Shown in pieces: positions 52,906 through 61,996 of a DNA stretch of 64,000 bases (its first letter is position 1; each line of letters starts with the position of its first letter). Source of the DNA: Flavobacterium stagni (GTDB lineage Bacteria; Bacteroidota; Bacteroidia; Flavobacteriales; Flavobacteriaceae). The stretch spans positions 62,001 through 126,000 of the forward strand of contig NZ_SBKN01000001.1 of the NCBI RefSeq assembly GCF_004122105.1, written 5' to 3'. The notes below the pieces were generated by a model. It was not told the DNA's origin. It did not search any database and saw only the letters and a program-made list of their open reading frames with translations. Both the position numbers and the translations under genes were made by a program.

Positions 52906-54581
52906 AAACAGGAATCCTTTGGTTGTTGAGTTTACCCCTACTTTTTGTCATTCTGTATGGAAAAAGCGGGCGTCATAGCATTGCGCCAAACGAAGGCACA
53001 CCTATTGACTCTACCCTTACTTTGTTTCAAAAGAATCCGTTACTTAAAGAATTTTACCGTTTGAATCAATACACGTCCCAATGGAACGACACGTTGATTC
53101 GAAAAGAGCTGTTGGATCATCTTGCCCGTGCCGAAGAAGAAGGTTTACAACCCAAAGATTACGAATACGAAACCTTACGAGACAGGGAAAATCACTACAC
53201 CGAATTATCGGATTCCTTAAAAACAGATTATGAGGTGCGTCTGAGTCGGAGTGCCTTACGCTGGTTGCGGCATTTATCAGACGGTAAACTCAACCCCTAT
53301 TTGATTTATGATGACTGGGATTTGCGGCGCACGCCTACCCAAGTTGCCCCGCTATTACAGGAAGCGTTGCAACAACGGAATTTGACTGCAGTTATTGAGG
53401 GCTGTAAACCCAACCATCCGGTCTATCAAAAATTAAAACGAAGTTTAAAAATCTTACGAGGTTATCCCGACAAGTTTATTGGTTTGGTGAATTTAAAAGA
53501 AAAAATTCTTCCCAATCAAAAAAGCAAGTACATTCCCATTATTAAAAAACGGTTGATGTATTGGGGCGATATGCCGGAAAAAGACACGATATTGAATCAA
53601 ACCTACGATGCCAAAACCCAGCGAGCGATGTTGCGTTTTCAAAAAAGGCACGGGTTGCGTCCGGATGGAATAATCGCACGGGCTACAATTGATGCGCTGA
53701 ATTATTCGCGGGATCAACGCATTGAACAAGTGATTGTCAATATGGAGCGGTGGCGGTGGTATCCGCGGGAATTGGGGTACCATTATCTGTTAGTGAATAT
53801 TCCGGCCTATAATATTGTGGCGGTGAAAGACCAAGACACCTTGCAATACCAGCGTGTAGTGGTTGGCAGGGACACGCGCCCAACGCCCATTTTATCTTCC
53901 AAAATATCGAATATCAATTTGAATCCGAATTGGACCGTTCCGCCCACCATTTTAAAAGAAGATTTATTCCCAGAGGCGGAGAAAAACCCCTATCATTTCC
54001 GTAAAAAAGGATTGCAAATTTTGGATAAAGACAATCAGGAAGTCGACCCAAAACTGTGGAAAAAAGAAGATGCGTTTCGGTATAAATATGTTCAAAATCC
54101 GGGACGCAATAATTCATTAGGACTCATGAAAATTAATTTTCCCAATCGGTTTACGGTGTATTTGCACGACACCAACCATCGGGATTATTTTTCTTTGAGT
54201 TACCGATCGCTGAGTTCGGGCTGTGTGCGTTTGCAAAAGCCGTTGGAAATGGCCGAACATATTTTGAACGACAGTATCATTTGGCCCTTACAAAAAATCA
54301 AAGATACTACCGATATTGCGCATTACCAAGCGTTGCGGGAATTGAAAATCAAACAACTTACCCTGCAACAAGCCAAATTGAAAAAGAAATATCCCAATCG
54401 GGTAATTGCTCCAATCGATTTACCGAAAGCAGCACTAAAAACGATTTACATCAAAGTTAAAGATGAAATCGCCATCCATCAATGGTATTGGACGGCTTGG
54501 GAAGAAAAAGGAGTTCTCCAATTCCGGGAAGATATTTATTGTTTGGACGCCAGTTTATATACTCTGCTCCGTTATAAATGA
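52902..54581 (+). CDS. YcbB-type L,D-transpeptidase
   Basis: 559 residues with an N-terminal signal or anchor (LWLLSLPLLFVILYG). A scaffold region is followed by a peptidoglycan-binding domain (about 225-268, YDAKTQRAMLRFQKRHGLRPDG) and a YkuD catalytic domain (about 285-470). HDTNHRDYFSLSYRSLSSGCVRLQ is the catalytic motif, with Cys in SSGCVR and His in VYLHD. It should form 3-3 cross-links in peptidoglycan in the periplasm. Coupled to the GNAT gene (4-base overlap) and its 3' end overlaps the convergent gene by 27 bases. Confidence 0.92.
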   Translation: MKTGILWLLSLPLLFVILYGKSGRHSIAPNEGTPIDSTLTLFQKNPLLKEFYRLNQYTSQWNDTLIRKELLDHLARAEEEGLQPKDYEYETLRDRENHYTELSDSLKTDYEVRLSRSALRWLRHLSDGKLNPYLIYDDWDLRRTPTQVAPLLQEALQQRNLTAVIEGCKPNHPVYQKLKRSLKILRGYPDKFIGLVNLKEKILPNQKSKYIPIIKKRLMYWGDMPEKDTILNQTYDAKTQRAMLRFQKRHGLRPDGIIARATIDALNYSRDQRIEQVIVNMERWRWYPRELGYHYLLVNIPAYNIVAVKDQDTLQYQRVVVGRDTRPTPILSSKISNINLNPNWTVPPTILKEDLFPEAEKNPYHFRKKGLQILDKDNQEVDPKLWKKEDAFRYKYVQNPGRNNSLGLMKINFPNRFTVYLHDTNHRDYFSLSYRSLSSGCVRLQKPLEMAEHILNDSIIWPLQKIKDTTDIAHYQALRELKIKQLTLQQAKLKKKYPNRVIAPIDLPKAALKTIYIKVKDEIAIHQWYWTAWEEKGVLQFREDIYCLDASLYTLLRYK

Positions 54582-55247
54582 CGATTGTTCCAAATAGGTT
54601 TTTTGCGGTGCATAAATAAACAAACACGACTGGTCTTTGATCATCGGAATGATGCGGTTGGCTTCTTTTTGAGCTAAGGCAGGACAGCCCTGACTACGCC
54701 CTAAACGATTGAACTTTTGAATGTGTTTTTTGGAAACATACGTGGCGCCGTGCATGACAATAGACCGTTGTTCTGCGAGATCATTAAACCCTGGTTCTAA
54801 TCCTTTTAATTTTAATGACAGGCCGTGTTTGCCATAATAAATGGATGTGGTCAAGTAAAATCCGAGGCTACTTTTAAACGAACCCTCTTCATTGGAAAAA
54901 TCGGTGGGCTGCACTAATCCCGAATTCATACCGTGGGAAACATAAGTATGTTCGACCACTTTGTACTGGCGCATGTCAATTACCCACAAACGTTTTTCGG
55001 TGGATGGTAATGAAAAATCAATTAAGGTCAGATACGGTTGCTGAATTTGCCCTTCATTATCAAGCTTTAGATACCCTTGCATTCCATATGCAAAACAATC
55101 CCAATGGGGAAGTTCCTGTGAATTAATTGTCAGTTGGTCATATAAACTGCGGACTTCTTGCACCGAAAAAACACGAGAGGGCACGGTTGTAAAGGAGAAA
55201 AAAAAGAAACAGACCATCCCTGCAAAAAAGCGTAAAGGCATAGGCAT
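54555..55247 (-). CDS. Murein L,D-transpeptidase catalytic-domain-like protein
   Basis: 230 residues from MPMPLRFFAGMVCFFFF, which gives a good signal peptide; the upstream in-frame extension to 55310 would bury it and is not used. The YkuD-like core contains MHGATYVSKKHI (His) and LGRSQGCPAL (Cys), the pattern of the family described as murein L,D-transpeptidase catalytic domain-like, in which the fold is cut down. Periplasmic, acting on or sensing peptidoglycan by inference. Convergent with, and overlapping by 27 bases, the YcbB-type enzyme. Confidence 0.85.
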   Translation of the reverse strand: MPMPLRFFAGMVCFFFFSFTTVPSRVFSVQEVRSLYDQLTINSQELPHWDCFAYGMQGYLKLDNEGQIQQPYLTLIDFSLPSTEKRLWVIDMRQYKVVEHTYVSHGMNSGLVQPTDFSNEEGSFKSSLGFYLTTSIYYGKHGLSLKLKGLEPGFNDLAEQRSIVMHGATYVSKKHIQKFNRLGRSQGCPALAQKEANRIIPMIKDQSCLFIYAPQKTYLEQSSFITEQSI

Positions 55248-55438
55248 TAGTAGGTTAATTGTTAAACTTGGGGAATCAAATGTAAATTTTAGTTTTGGAA
55301 CTACCAACATAAAAATGTTAAAATTATCGACGTAATGATTATTTTAATCGATGTAATGCATTGTTTGCTCATTTATTTGTGCAAATTCGTATTTTTAGCA
55401 CTGTTCTGATATTGGAATATCTAATGTACTGTGTTACA

Positions 55439-55466
55439 TTTGCATGCCTTTAAATATGTATATTTG
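55439..55466 (+). promoter_or_regulatory. Promoter of the DUF5916 gene
   Basis: TTTG at 55439-55442 (-33) and TATATTTG at 55459-55466 (-7), 16 bases apart, followed by a leader of about 15 bases to the ATG at 55485. This rules out the longer ORF starting at 55431. Confidence 0.65.
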
Positions 55467-55484
55467 TCCACCAACCAAAACTCA

Positions 55485-57914
55485 ATGAATCTAAAATTTG
55501 CGCCTTTATTATTTTTATTCGCAATGGCTAGCTCCTTCTGCTGGAGTCAGGCTCCTAAAAAAGTGTATCACACCAAATTCACCAGCGAAAAAATAACTAT
55601 CGACGGAAAATTAGATGAAGTAGTTTGGCAACAAGCCGAAACGGCAACCGACTTTGTCATGGTGCAACCGGGTAATGGCACACCAGAAGACTCCAATCGC
55701 AAATCCATTATTAAGATCACTTATACCCATGAAGCCATTTATGTAGGAGCTTTATTATTGGATGATCATCCCGAAACCATAGCCCGTGAATTGACTACTC
55801 GTGATGATTTTGCTACTGCGGATCATTTTGGAATATTTCTAAATGGATTTAATGACGGACAACAAGACTTCCGTTTTTTTGTGAGTGCGGCTGGGGTACA
55901 ACAAGATTGTGTGTATACTGATGCCAATGGTGAAGACTTTTCGTGGAATGCCATTTGGGATAGTGAAGTTCGCATTGTTGAAAATGGTTGGATTGCAGAA
56001 ATGCGTATTCCCTATGCGGCACTTCGTTTTTCGCCAACAGCGAAACAAACTTGGGGGTTGAACTTCTACCGTGAAGTCAACAAAACCCGATTCAAATACA
56101 CTTGGAATCTTATTGATAATAAAATCAATACCGAATCCAATCAAGCGGGGATTTTAGAAGGCATTGAAAACATCAAAACACCTACCCGTTTATTTTTTAT
56201 CCCCTATTCTTCATTTTATTTGAACGGGAATAGTTTTACGAAAACGAGTGGCGAACTCAAAGGCGGGATGGATATCAAATACGGTATTAATGATGCGTTC
56301 ACCCTTGATGCCATTTTAATTCCGGATTTTGGTCAGACAAAATTTGATAATGTCGTTTTGAATTTGGGTCCGTTTGAACAAACCTTTAATGAAAATCGTC
56401 CTTTTTTTACGGAGGGAACTGAATTGTTCAGCAAGGGCGATCTATTTTATTCGCGAAGAATTGGAGGTGCTCCAAGCCTTTATGAAAATTTAGGTCCGGA
56501 CGAAGAAGTCGTTGACCGACCCAATAATGTCAATCTTTTTAATGCCTTAAAAATTTCCGGTCGCACGAGCAAAGGTTTGGGTGTGGGTGTTTTAAATGCA
56601 GTAACGCGTCCCATGTATTCTGAAATTCGCAATACGGTAACTGGTGCAACGCGTGAAGAGTTGGTCGAACCTTTAGCAAACTATAATATTTTGGTATTGG
56701 ACCAACGTTTTCGAAAAAATTCCTCGGTAAGTTTTATCAACACCAGTGTCGTCAGAAATGGTGGAAACCGCGATGCCAATGTTTCGGCATTAGTATTTGA
56801 TTTAAATACCAAAAAGAATACTTATAAGTTGAGTGGTGATTACAAGTACAGCATTATTTCGCTAGCGGATACCAAAAACAGCACGGGGTACAATACTTCA
56901 TTAAACTTTGCAGAAACCAGTGGCAAGTACCGTTACAGCTTTGGTGGACAATATGTGAGTACCTTTTTTGACAACAATGATTTGGGGGTCAATTTTACGA
57001 CGCATTATCATTCCTTGTACATGAATGGGAGTTATCGCTTATTGAATCAAACGCCAAAACTAAATACGTTTAATATCTTTTTCAATAATTATTCTGAATT
57101 TGATAACCGCACCGGTCGTTTGCAAGCCTTAAATCACGGTATTAATGTCAATATTGTCGATAAGAAAAATGATTATTACGGCTTTGGATTTAATGGGCGG
57201 CCGCTTCATGTCTATGATTTTTATGAACCGCGAACGTATAACGAATCGCGTTTCATCCGTTTACCTCGGGTGGTGAGTGCCTATTTTTACTTCTCTTCCA
57301 ATTATGCCCGAAAATTTGCCATTGATATCAATCCATCTTTCACGCAATCGGATGAGAAAAACCGCTTTACGTATGGATTCCAGTTTGCGCCTCGCTATCG
57401 TTTTTCCAACAAATTATCCTTAGTTTTAGATTATACCTACAACCATTTGAACAACAATGTAGGCTATGTGGGACAAGATGATAGTATCAATGCCATTTAC
57501 ATGGGTCGCCGAAAAATCAACACCCATACGTTGAGTTTGAACGGTAAATACTCCATCAACCACAACATGACCTTTAACTTAGTTACCCGTTATTATTGGT
57601 CGTATGCGCTATACAATAACTATTATGCGCTATTGGATAATGGTGGCTTATTGAATGTAACCGATACCGTACTCTTGGATGCTGACCGTAACTTCAACAC
57701 CTGGAATTGCGACTTGAACTTCTCTTGGTGGTTTGCTCCAGGTAGCCAGATGAATATTTTATACCGCAACAAAGCTTTTCTCCAGCAATCTCAAAACATT
57801 GATGAATCGGTTAAAGGAAATTTAGGTCGGGTATTGAGTTCCCAAAATTTGGACCATATCTTCTCTATAAGTATTCGTTATTTCATTGATTATAATTCAT
57901 TGAAAAAAAACTAA
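55485..57914 (+). CDS. DUF5916 outer-membrane protein with CBM9-like domain
   Basis: 809 residues from MNLKFAPLLFLFAM with a signal peptide ending near CWSQ. The N-terminal part (about 20-220) is a CBM9-like carbohydrate-binding fold (KITIDGKLDEVVWQQAE, GIFLNGFNDGQQDFRFFV). The remainder is DUF5916, beta-strand-rich and likely an outer-membrane barrel: FFTEGTELFSKGDLFYSRRIGG and a C-terminal strand ending SIRYFIDYNSLKKN. Found widely in Bacteroidota; the function is unknown. Single-gene unit; next is gpmI on the same strand with its own promoter. Confidence 0.85.
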   Translation: MNLKFAPLLFLFAMASSFCWSQAPKKVYHTKFTSEKITIDGKLDEVVWQQAETATDFVMVQPGNGTPEDSNRKSIIKITYTHEAIYVGALLLDDHPETIARELTTRDDFATADHFGIFLNGFNDGQQDFRFFVSAAGVQQDCVYTDANGEDFSWNAIWDSEVRIVENGWIAEMRIPYAALRFSPTAKQTWGLNFYREVNKTRFKYTWNLIDNKINTESNQAGILEGIENIKTPTRLFFIPYSSFYLNGNSFTKTSGELKGGMDIKYGINDAFTLDAILIPDFGQTKFDNVVLNLGPFEQTFNENRPFFTEGTELFSKGDLFYSRRIGGAPSLYENLGPDEEVVDRPNNVNLFNALKISGRTSKGLGVGVLNAVTRPMYSEIRNTVTGATREELVEPLANYNILVLDQRFRKNSSVSFINTSVVRNGGNRDANVSALVFDLNTKKNTYKLSGDYKYSIISLADTKNSTGYNTSLNFAETSGKYRYSFGGQYVSTFFDNNDLGVNFTTHYHSLYMNGSYRLLNQTPKLNTFNIFFNNYSEFDNRTGRLQALNHGINVNIVDKKNDYYGFGFNGRPLHVYDFYEPRTYNESRFIRLPRVVSAYFYFSSNYARKFAIDINPSFTQSDEKNRFTYGFQFAPRYRFSNKLSLVLDYTYNHLNNNVGYVGQDDSINAIYMGRRKINTHTLSLNGKYSINHNMTFNLVTRYYWSYALYNNYYALLDNGGLLNVTDTVLLDADRNFNTWNCDLNFSWWFAPGSQMNILYRNKAFLQQSQNIDESVKGNLGRVLSSQNLDHIFSISIRYFIDYNSLKKN

Positions 57915-57955
57915 CAAACCCTGTAAATTTTTACGAATAATCCATGGCTTTTCGG

Positions 57956-57987
57956 TTGATTTCCAGGGGCAATTTGGCGTACCTTTG
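57956..57987 (+). promoter_or_regulatory. Promoter of gpmI
   Basis: TTG at 57956-57958 and TACCTTTG at 57980-57987, with a 21-base spacer, the textbook Bacteroidota arrangement. The start codon at 58005 lies 17 bases after the -7 box. Confidence 0.75.
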
Positions 57988-58004
57988 TACCAAATTTGAT
58001 TACC

Positions 58005-59522
58005 ATGAATAAGAAAGTCATTCTCATGATTTTGGACGGTTGGGGAAAATCACCCGACCCGAAAGTGTCGGCTATCGACAACGCCAACGTGCCTTTTATC
58101 AATAGTCTTTATACCGAATACCCTAACGCTGAATTACGTACTGACGGACTCAATGTTGGACTTCCTGAAGGGCAAATGGGAAATTCAGAAGTGGGCCACA
58201 TGAACTTGGGGGCGGGACGAATTGTCTACCAAGATTTAGCCAAAATTAATTTAGCTGTTCAAAACCATACTTTAAGTAAAGAACAACCCTTAATTGATGC
58301 ATTTGAATATGCCAAAGCCCACGGTAAAAAAGTCCATTTTTTAGGATTGGTTTCCAATGGTGGGGTACATTCGCATACCTCACACTTATACGGACTTTTA
58401 GATGCGGCAGCTTCGTATGATTTGGAACACGTATATATTCATGCTTTTACCGACGGCCGTGATGTAGATCCCAAATCGGCACAAACGGACTTGGCCAACT
58501 TGCTTGCTTACACCGAAAAATCCAACGCAAAAATCGCTACTGTAATTGGGCGTTATTATGCGATGGATCGCGACAAACGTTGGGAACGCGTAAAATTGGC
58601 CTACGATTTATTGGTTAATGCTGAAGGAGAAAAGACCAATGACTTATTGGCTAGCATTCAAAATAGCTATAGTGAAGGTGTGACCGATGAATTCATCAAA
58701 CCCTTAGTGGTCACTCAAGCTGATGGGCAACCCACTGCGGTGATTGAAGAAGATGATGTGGTGATTTTCTTTAATTTCCGTACCGATCGCGGAAGGGAAT
58801 TGACCGAAGTATTGTCGCAAAAAGATTTCCACGAATTCAACATGCACAAACTGAATTTGTACTATGTAACGATGACCAATTACGACGAAACCTATCAAAA
58901 TGTTCATGTGATTTACGACAAAGATAACATCACAGAAACCTTGGGAGAAGTTTTGGAACAAGCGGGCAAAAAACAAATTCGAATTGCTGAAACGGAAAAA
59001 TATCCGCACGTGACCTTCTTCTTTTCGGGCGGCCGCGAAGTACCTTTTGATGGCGAAACGCGTATTTTACGCAATTCTCCCAAAGTGGCAACCTACGACT
59101 TGCAACCTGAGATGAGCGCCTTTGAATTAAAAGACGCTTTGATTCCCGAATTGGAAAAAGGAGACGTCGACTTTGTGTGTTTGAATTTTGCCAATGGCGA
59201 TATGGTCGGGCATACCGGAGTGATGGAAGCCGCCATCAAAGCTTGTGAAGCTGTGGATGTTTGTGTGAGCGAAATTGTAACAACAGCTTTAGCCCACGAT
59301 TATACAACCATCATCATCGCTGACCACGGCAACTGCGAAACCATGATCAATCCTGACGGTTCGCCCAACACTGCCCACACCACGAATCCTGTCCCTATCA
59401 TTCTAGTTGACAAAGAATTGACAACCATTCAAAGTGGGATATTAGGCGATATTGCGCCTACCGTTTTAAAACTAATGGGCATTCCCCAACCGGCGGCAAT
59501 GACCTGCCATTCTTTAGTGTAA
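58005..59522 (+). CDS. gpmI: 2,3-bisphosphoglycerate-independent phosphoglycerate mutase
   Basis: 505-residue cytoplasmic enzyme interconverting 3- and 2-phosphoglycerate. VILMILDGWGKS at the N-terminus, GQMGNSEVGHMNLGAGR (catalytic Ser in NSEVGH), TDGRDVDPKSA and the metal motifs IIIADHGNCETM and GHTGVMEAA are typical of the alkaline-phosphatase superfamily member with two Mn sites. Start is ATG at 58005 rather than the upstream TTG. A strong terminator follows. Confidence 0.96.
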   Translation: MNKKVILMILDGWGKSPDPKVSAIDNANVPFINSLYTEYPNAELRTDGLNVGLPEGQMGNSEVGHMNLGAGRIVYQDLAKINLAVQNHTLSKEQPLIDAFEYAKAHGKKVHFLGLVSNGGVHSHTSHLYGLLDAAASYDLEHVYIHAFTDGRDVDPKSAQTDLANLLAYTEKSNAKIATVIGRYYAMDRDKRWERVKLAYDLLVNAEGEKTNDLLASIQNSYSEGVTDEFIKPLVVTQADGQPTAVIEEDDVVIFFNFRTDRGRELTEVLSQKDFHEFNMHKLNLYYVTMTNYDETYQNVHVIYDKDNITETLGEVLEQAGKKQIRIAETEKYPHVTFFFSGGREVPFDGETRILRNSPKVATYDLQPEMSAFELKDALIPELEKGDVDFVCLNFANGDMVGHTGVMEAAIKACEAVDVCVSEIVTTALAHDYTTIIIADHGNCETMINPDGSPNTAHTTNPVPIILVDKELTTIQSGILGDIAPTVLKLMGIPQPAAMTCHSLV

Positions 59523-59544
59523 ATCACAACTACAACATACGTTA

Positions 59545-59574
59545 AGAGGTTCCTAAAAGGAGCCTCTTTTTTTA
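59545..59574 (+). terminator. Terminator of gpmI
   Basis: AGAGGTTCC/GGAGCCTCT stem with one T-G pair, 5-base loop, and seven T at the end. Confidence 0.85.
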
Positions 59575-59614
59575 TAATTAAAAGTTAAATTCTCAAAACT
59601 GAAAGTATTACTAT

Positions 59615-59622
59615 TATATTTG
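59615..59622 (+). promoter_or_regulatory. -7 box of the TetR-export operon
   Basis: TATATTTG, fits TAnnTTTG, 34 bases before the TetR start codon at 59657. As the repressor heads the operon, an operator near this box is expected, but no clear palindrome was found. Confidence 0.55.
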
Positions 59623-59656
59623 CATGAAATTATATTAAATAGCTTACAAGAATAGT

Positions 59657-60325
59657 ATGGAATTACTTTCACAAATCGTGATATCGGTCAATCCGAAACT
59701 GTATGTTAAAAATCCCGAAACCTCTGAATTGGGACGGAAAATCATACAACAAAGTATTCTTTTGATCGACGAAATTGGTTTCGAAGCTTTTACTTTTAAA
59801 AAACTAGGGGAACGCATCGGCTCGAATGAGAGTTCGTTGTACCGTTATTTTGAAAACAAACACAAATTATTGCTTTATCTCACTTCTTGGTATTGGGGAT
59901 GGATGGAATACCGAATGGTTTTTGAAACTAATAACATCTCCGACCCAAAGCAACAGTTGTTGAAAGCCATCGAAATTTTAACTGAAAAAATCAAAGACGA
60001 TACGAGCACACAACATATCAATGAAGCGGTTTTAAACAACATCATCATCTTTGAATTTACCAAAACCTTCCTGACCAAAGAAGTGGATCAGGAGAACCGC
60101 GAAGGGTTCTTTATCATTTACAAAAAAGTGATCAATCGTTTGGTGCTAATGATCCAAGCGGCAAAACCCGAGTATCCCTTTGCCAAAAGCTTGGCATCAT
60201 CCATTGTAGAAGGTTCATTGCATCAGCATTTTCTTAAAGATCATTTGAAAACCATCACCGATTGCAATGATACCCAATCGCCGACCCATTTTTACCAACA
60301 TTTAATTGAACAAATCTTGAAATAA
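59657..60325 (+). CDS. TetR/AcrR-family transcriptional regulator
   Basis: 222 residues. The N-terminal helix-turn-helix lies at about 38-75 (GFEAFTFKKLGERIGSNESSLYRYFENKHKLLLYL), with the DNA-contact Tyr pair typical of TetR. The helical C-terminal ligand domain has no recognisable specificity. It heads an operon with an ABC exporter, an HlyD adaptor and a TolC channel, and is likely their regulator. Its stop is 1 base before the ABC start codon. Inducer unknown. Confidence 0.9.
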   Translation: MELLSQIVISVNPKLYVKNPETSELGRKIIQQSILLIDEIGFEAFTFKKLGERIGSNESSLYRYFENKHKLLLYLTSWYWGWMEYRMVFETNNISDPKQQLLKAIEILTEKIKDDTSTQHINEAVLNNIIIFEFTKTFLTKEVDQENREGFFIIYKKVINRLVLMIQAAKPEYPFAKSLASSIVEGSLHQHFLKDHLKTITDCNDTQSPTHFYQHLIEQILK

Positions 60326-60326
60326 C

Positions 60327-61994
60327 ATGAAATATACTCCTTTTCAACGTTTAACAAACCTACTCAAACTCGACCGAAAAGATGTCGTACAAATCATCTT
60401 GTACGCCGTATTTGCAGGTTTGGTGAGTTTATCTCTACCACTAGGAATTCAAGCGATTATCAACCTGATCCAGTCGGGACGTGTAAGTGCTTCCTGGGTG
60501 CTTTTGGTAGTCATCGTGATCATCGGAGTGGCGCTGGGCGGCATATTATCCGTGATGCAATTGCGGATTACCGAAAACTTGCAACAGAAAATATTCGTGC
60601 GCTCTTCTTTCGAATTCAGCTACCGCCTACCCAAAATCAAATTGGAAGCGCTCTACAACCAATATGCGCCTGAATTGGCCAACCGCTTTTTTGACACCTT
60701 AACCATTCAAAAAGGAACGTCAAAATTGTTAATCGACTTTTCATCGGCCTTGCTTCAAATTATTTTTGGCATCATCTTACTTTCGTTGTATCACCCGTTT
60801 TTCATCTTGTTTGGTGCGTTATTGTTGGTTTTATTATATTCGATTTTTAAATTTTCGTATACCACCGGACTCAACACTAGCTTGAAAGAATCCAAATACA
60901 AGTATAAAGTCGTAGGCTGGTTACAGGAAATTGCCCGCAACAACAGTAGCTTCCGTAAAAAAGACAATTTTGAATTTGCTTTAGCAAAAAATAACAGCTT
61001 GGTCGAACAATACTTGGTGCACCGAGAAAAACATTTCAATATCATCAAACGTCAATTCCTTCAATTGATTGGTTTCAAAGTGATCATTACCGCTTCTTTA
61101 TTATTGATTGGAGGATATTTAGTGGTAAGTCAGGAAATGAATATCGGTCAGTTTGTCGCCGCAGAAATCATTATCCTTTTGGTGATTAACTCGGTTGAAA
61201 AAGTAATCCTCGGTTTGGAAACTTTCTATGACGTCTTAACTTCTGTGGAGAAAATCGGTCAAGTGGTGGATATGGAAACGGAAAAAACCATTTCTAAAGA
61301 ACCTGATTTTTGCTACACTAACATTCAAATGGAAACGGACAACCTAAGTTTTAAATTCCCTGATAGTCCGGATTATGTGTTATCAAAAATTAATCTCGTC
61401 ATCAATCCCGGAGAGAAAATTTATTTGGATGGAAAAAATGGTTCCGGGAAATCCACCTTAATTCGGATACTTGCAGGCTTAATGCAACCTACATCGGGTT
61501 CGTTTGCCATCAATGATGACACGTATCGAAAGGTCGATATCAACCAGTTTCGTTCACATATTGGCACCATTCTTCACGAAGAAACCCCGTTTGAAGGCAC
61601 CATTTTGGAAAACATTACCTTCAACAATCCGCACGTGACGCATGACCAAATTAAATGGGCTATTGACAGTGTAGGTTTGGGCGAATTCATCAAATCACTT
61701 CCTGACGGACTCGACACGATGATTTTCCCAGAAGGGCGCCAACTCTCCTCGTCCAACGCGCAAAAGATTTTGTTAGCACGCAGTATTGTCAACCGTCCGA
61801 AAATTTTGTTCTATGAAGATCCTTTGGACAAAATGGACGACGATGCCGCTGCTCGCATCATCGACTTCTTAACGGATGCTAAAAATCAATGGACGCTGAT
61901 TGTCACTTCAAAAAATCCGTATTGGAAACAAAAGTGTATGCGTGTCATCGAAATTCAAGAAGGAAAAATTAATAACGATATTTTAAAATCATAA
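60327..61994 (+). CDS. ABC-type exporter with degenerate ATPase motifs
   Basis: 555 residues: an exporter-type membrane domain (about 20-300, four to six helices), then an ATPase domain (about 330-555). There is no N-terminal C39 peptidase. Walker A is intact (GKNGSGKS, 369-376), but the signature is LSSSN (473-477) rather than LSGGQ, the Walker B Asp-Glu pair reads Glu497-Asp498 (ILFYEDP), the Q-loop Gln is His417, and the H-loop His is Ser528. Layout and partners resemble HlyB-type secretion or efflux. Weak or no ATP hydrolysis is possible. Transport substrate unknown. Followed by the adaptor gene after 2 bases. Confidence 0.85.
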   Translation: MKYTPFQRLTNLLKLDRKDVVQIILYAVFAGLVSLSLPLGIQAIINLIQSGRVSASWVLLVVIVIIGVALGGILSVMQLRITENLQQKIFVRSSFEFSYRLPKIKLEALYNQYAPELANRFFDTLTIQKGTSKLLIDFSSALLQIIFGIILLSLYHPFFILFGALLLVLLYSIFKFSYTTGLNTSLKESKYKYKVVGWLQEIARNNSSFRKKDNFEFALAKNNSLVEQYLVHREKHFNIIKRQFLQLIGFKVIITASLLLIGGYLVVSQEMNIGQFVAAEIIILLVINSVEKVILGLETFYDVLTSVEKIGQVVDMETEKTISKEPDFCYTNIQMETDNLSFKFPDSPDYVLSKINLVINPGEKIYLDGKNGSGKSTLIRILAGLMQPTSGSFAINDDTYRKVDINQFRSHIGTILHEETPFEGTILENITFNNPHVTHDQIKWAIDSVGLGEFIKSLPDGLDTMIFPEGRQLSSSNAQKILLARSIVNRPKILFYEDPLDKMDDDAAARIIDFLTDAKNQWTLIVTSKNPYWKQKCMRVIEIQEGKINNDILKS

Positions 61995-61996
61995 CC

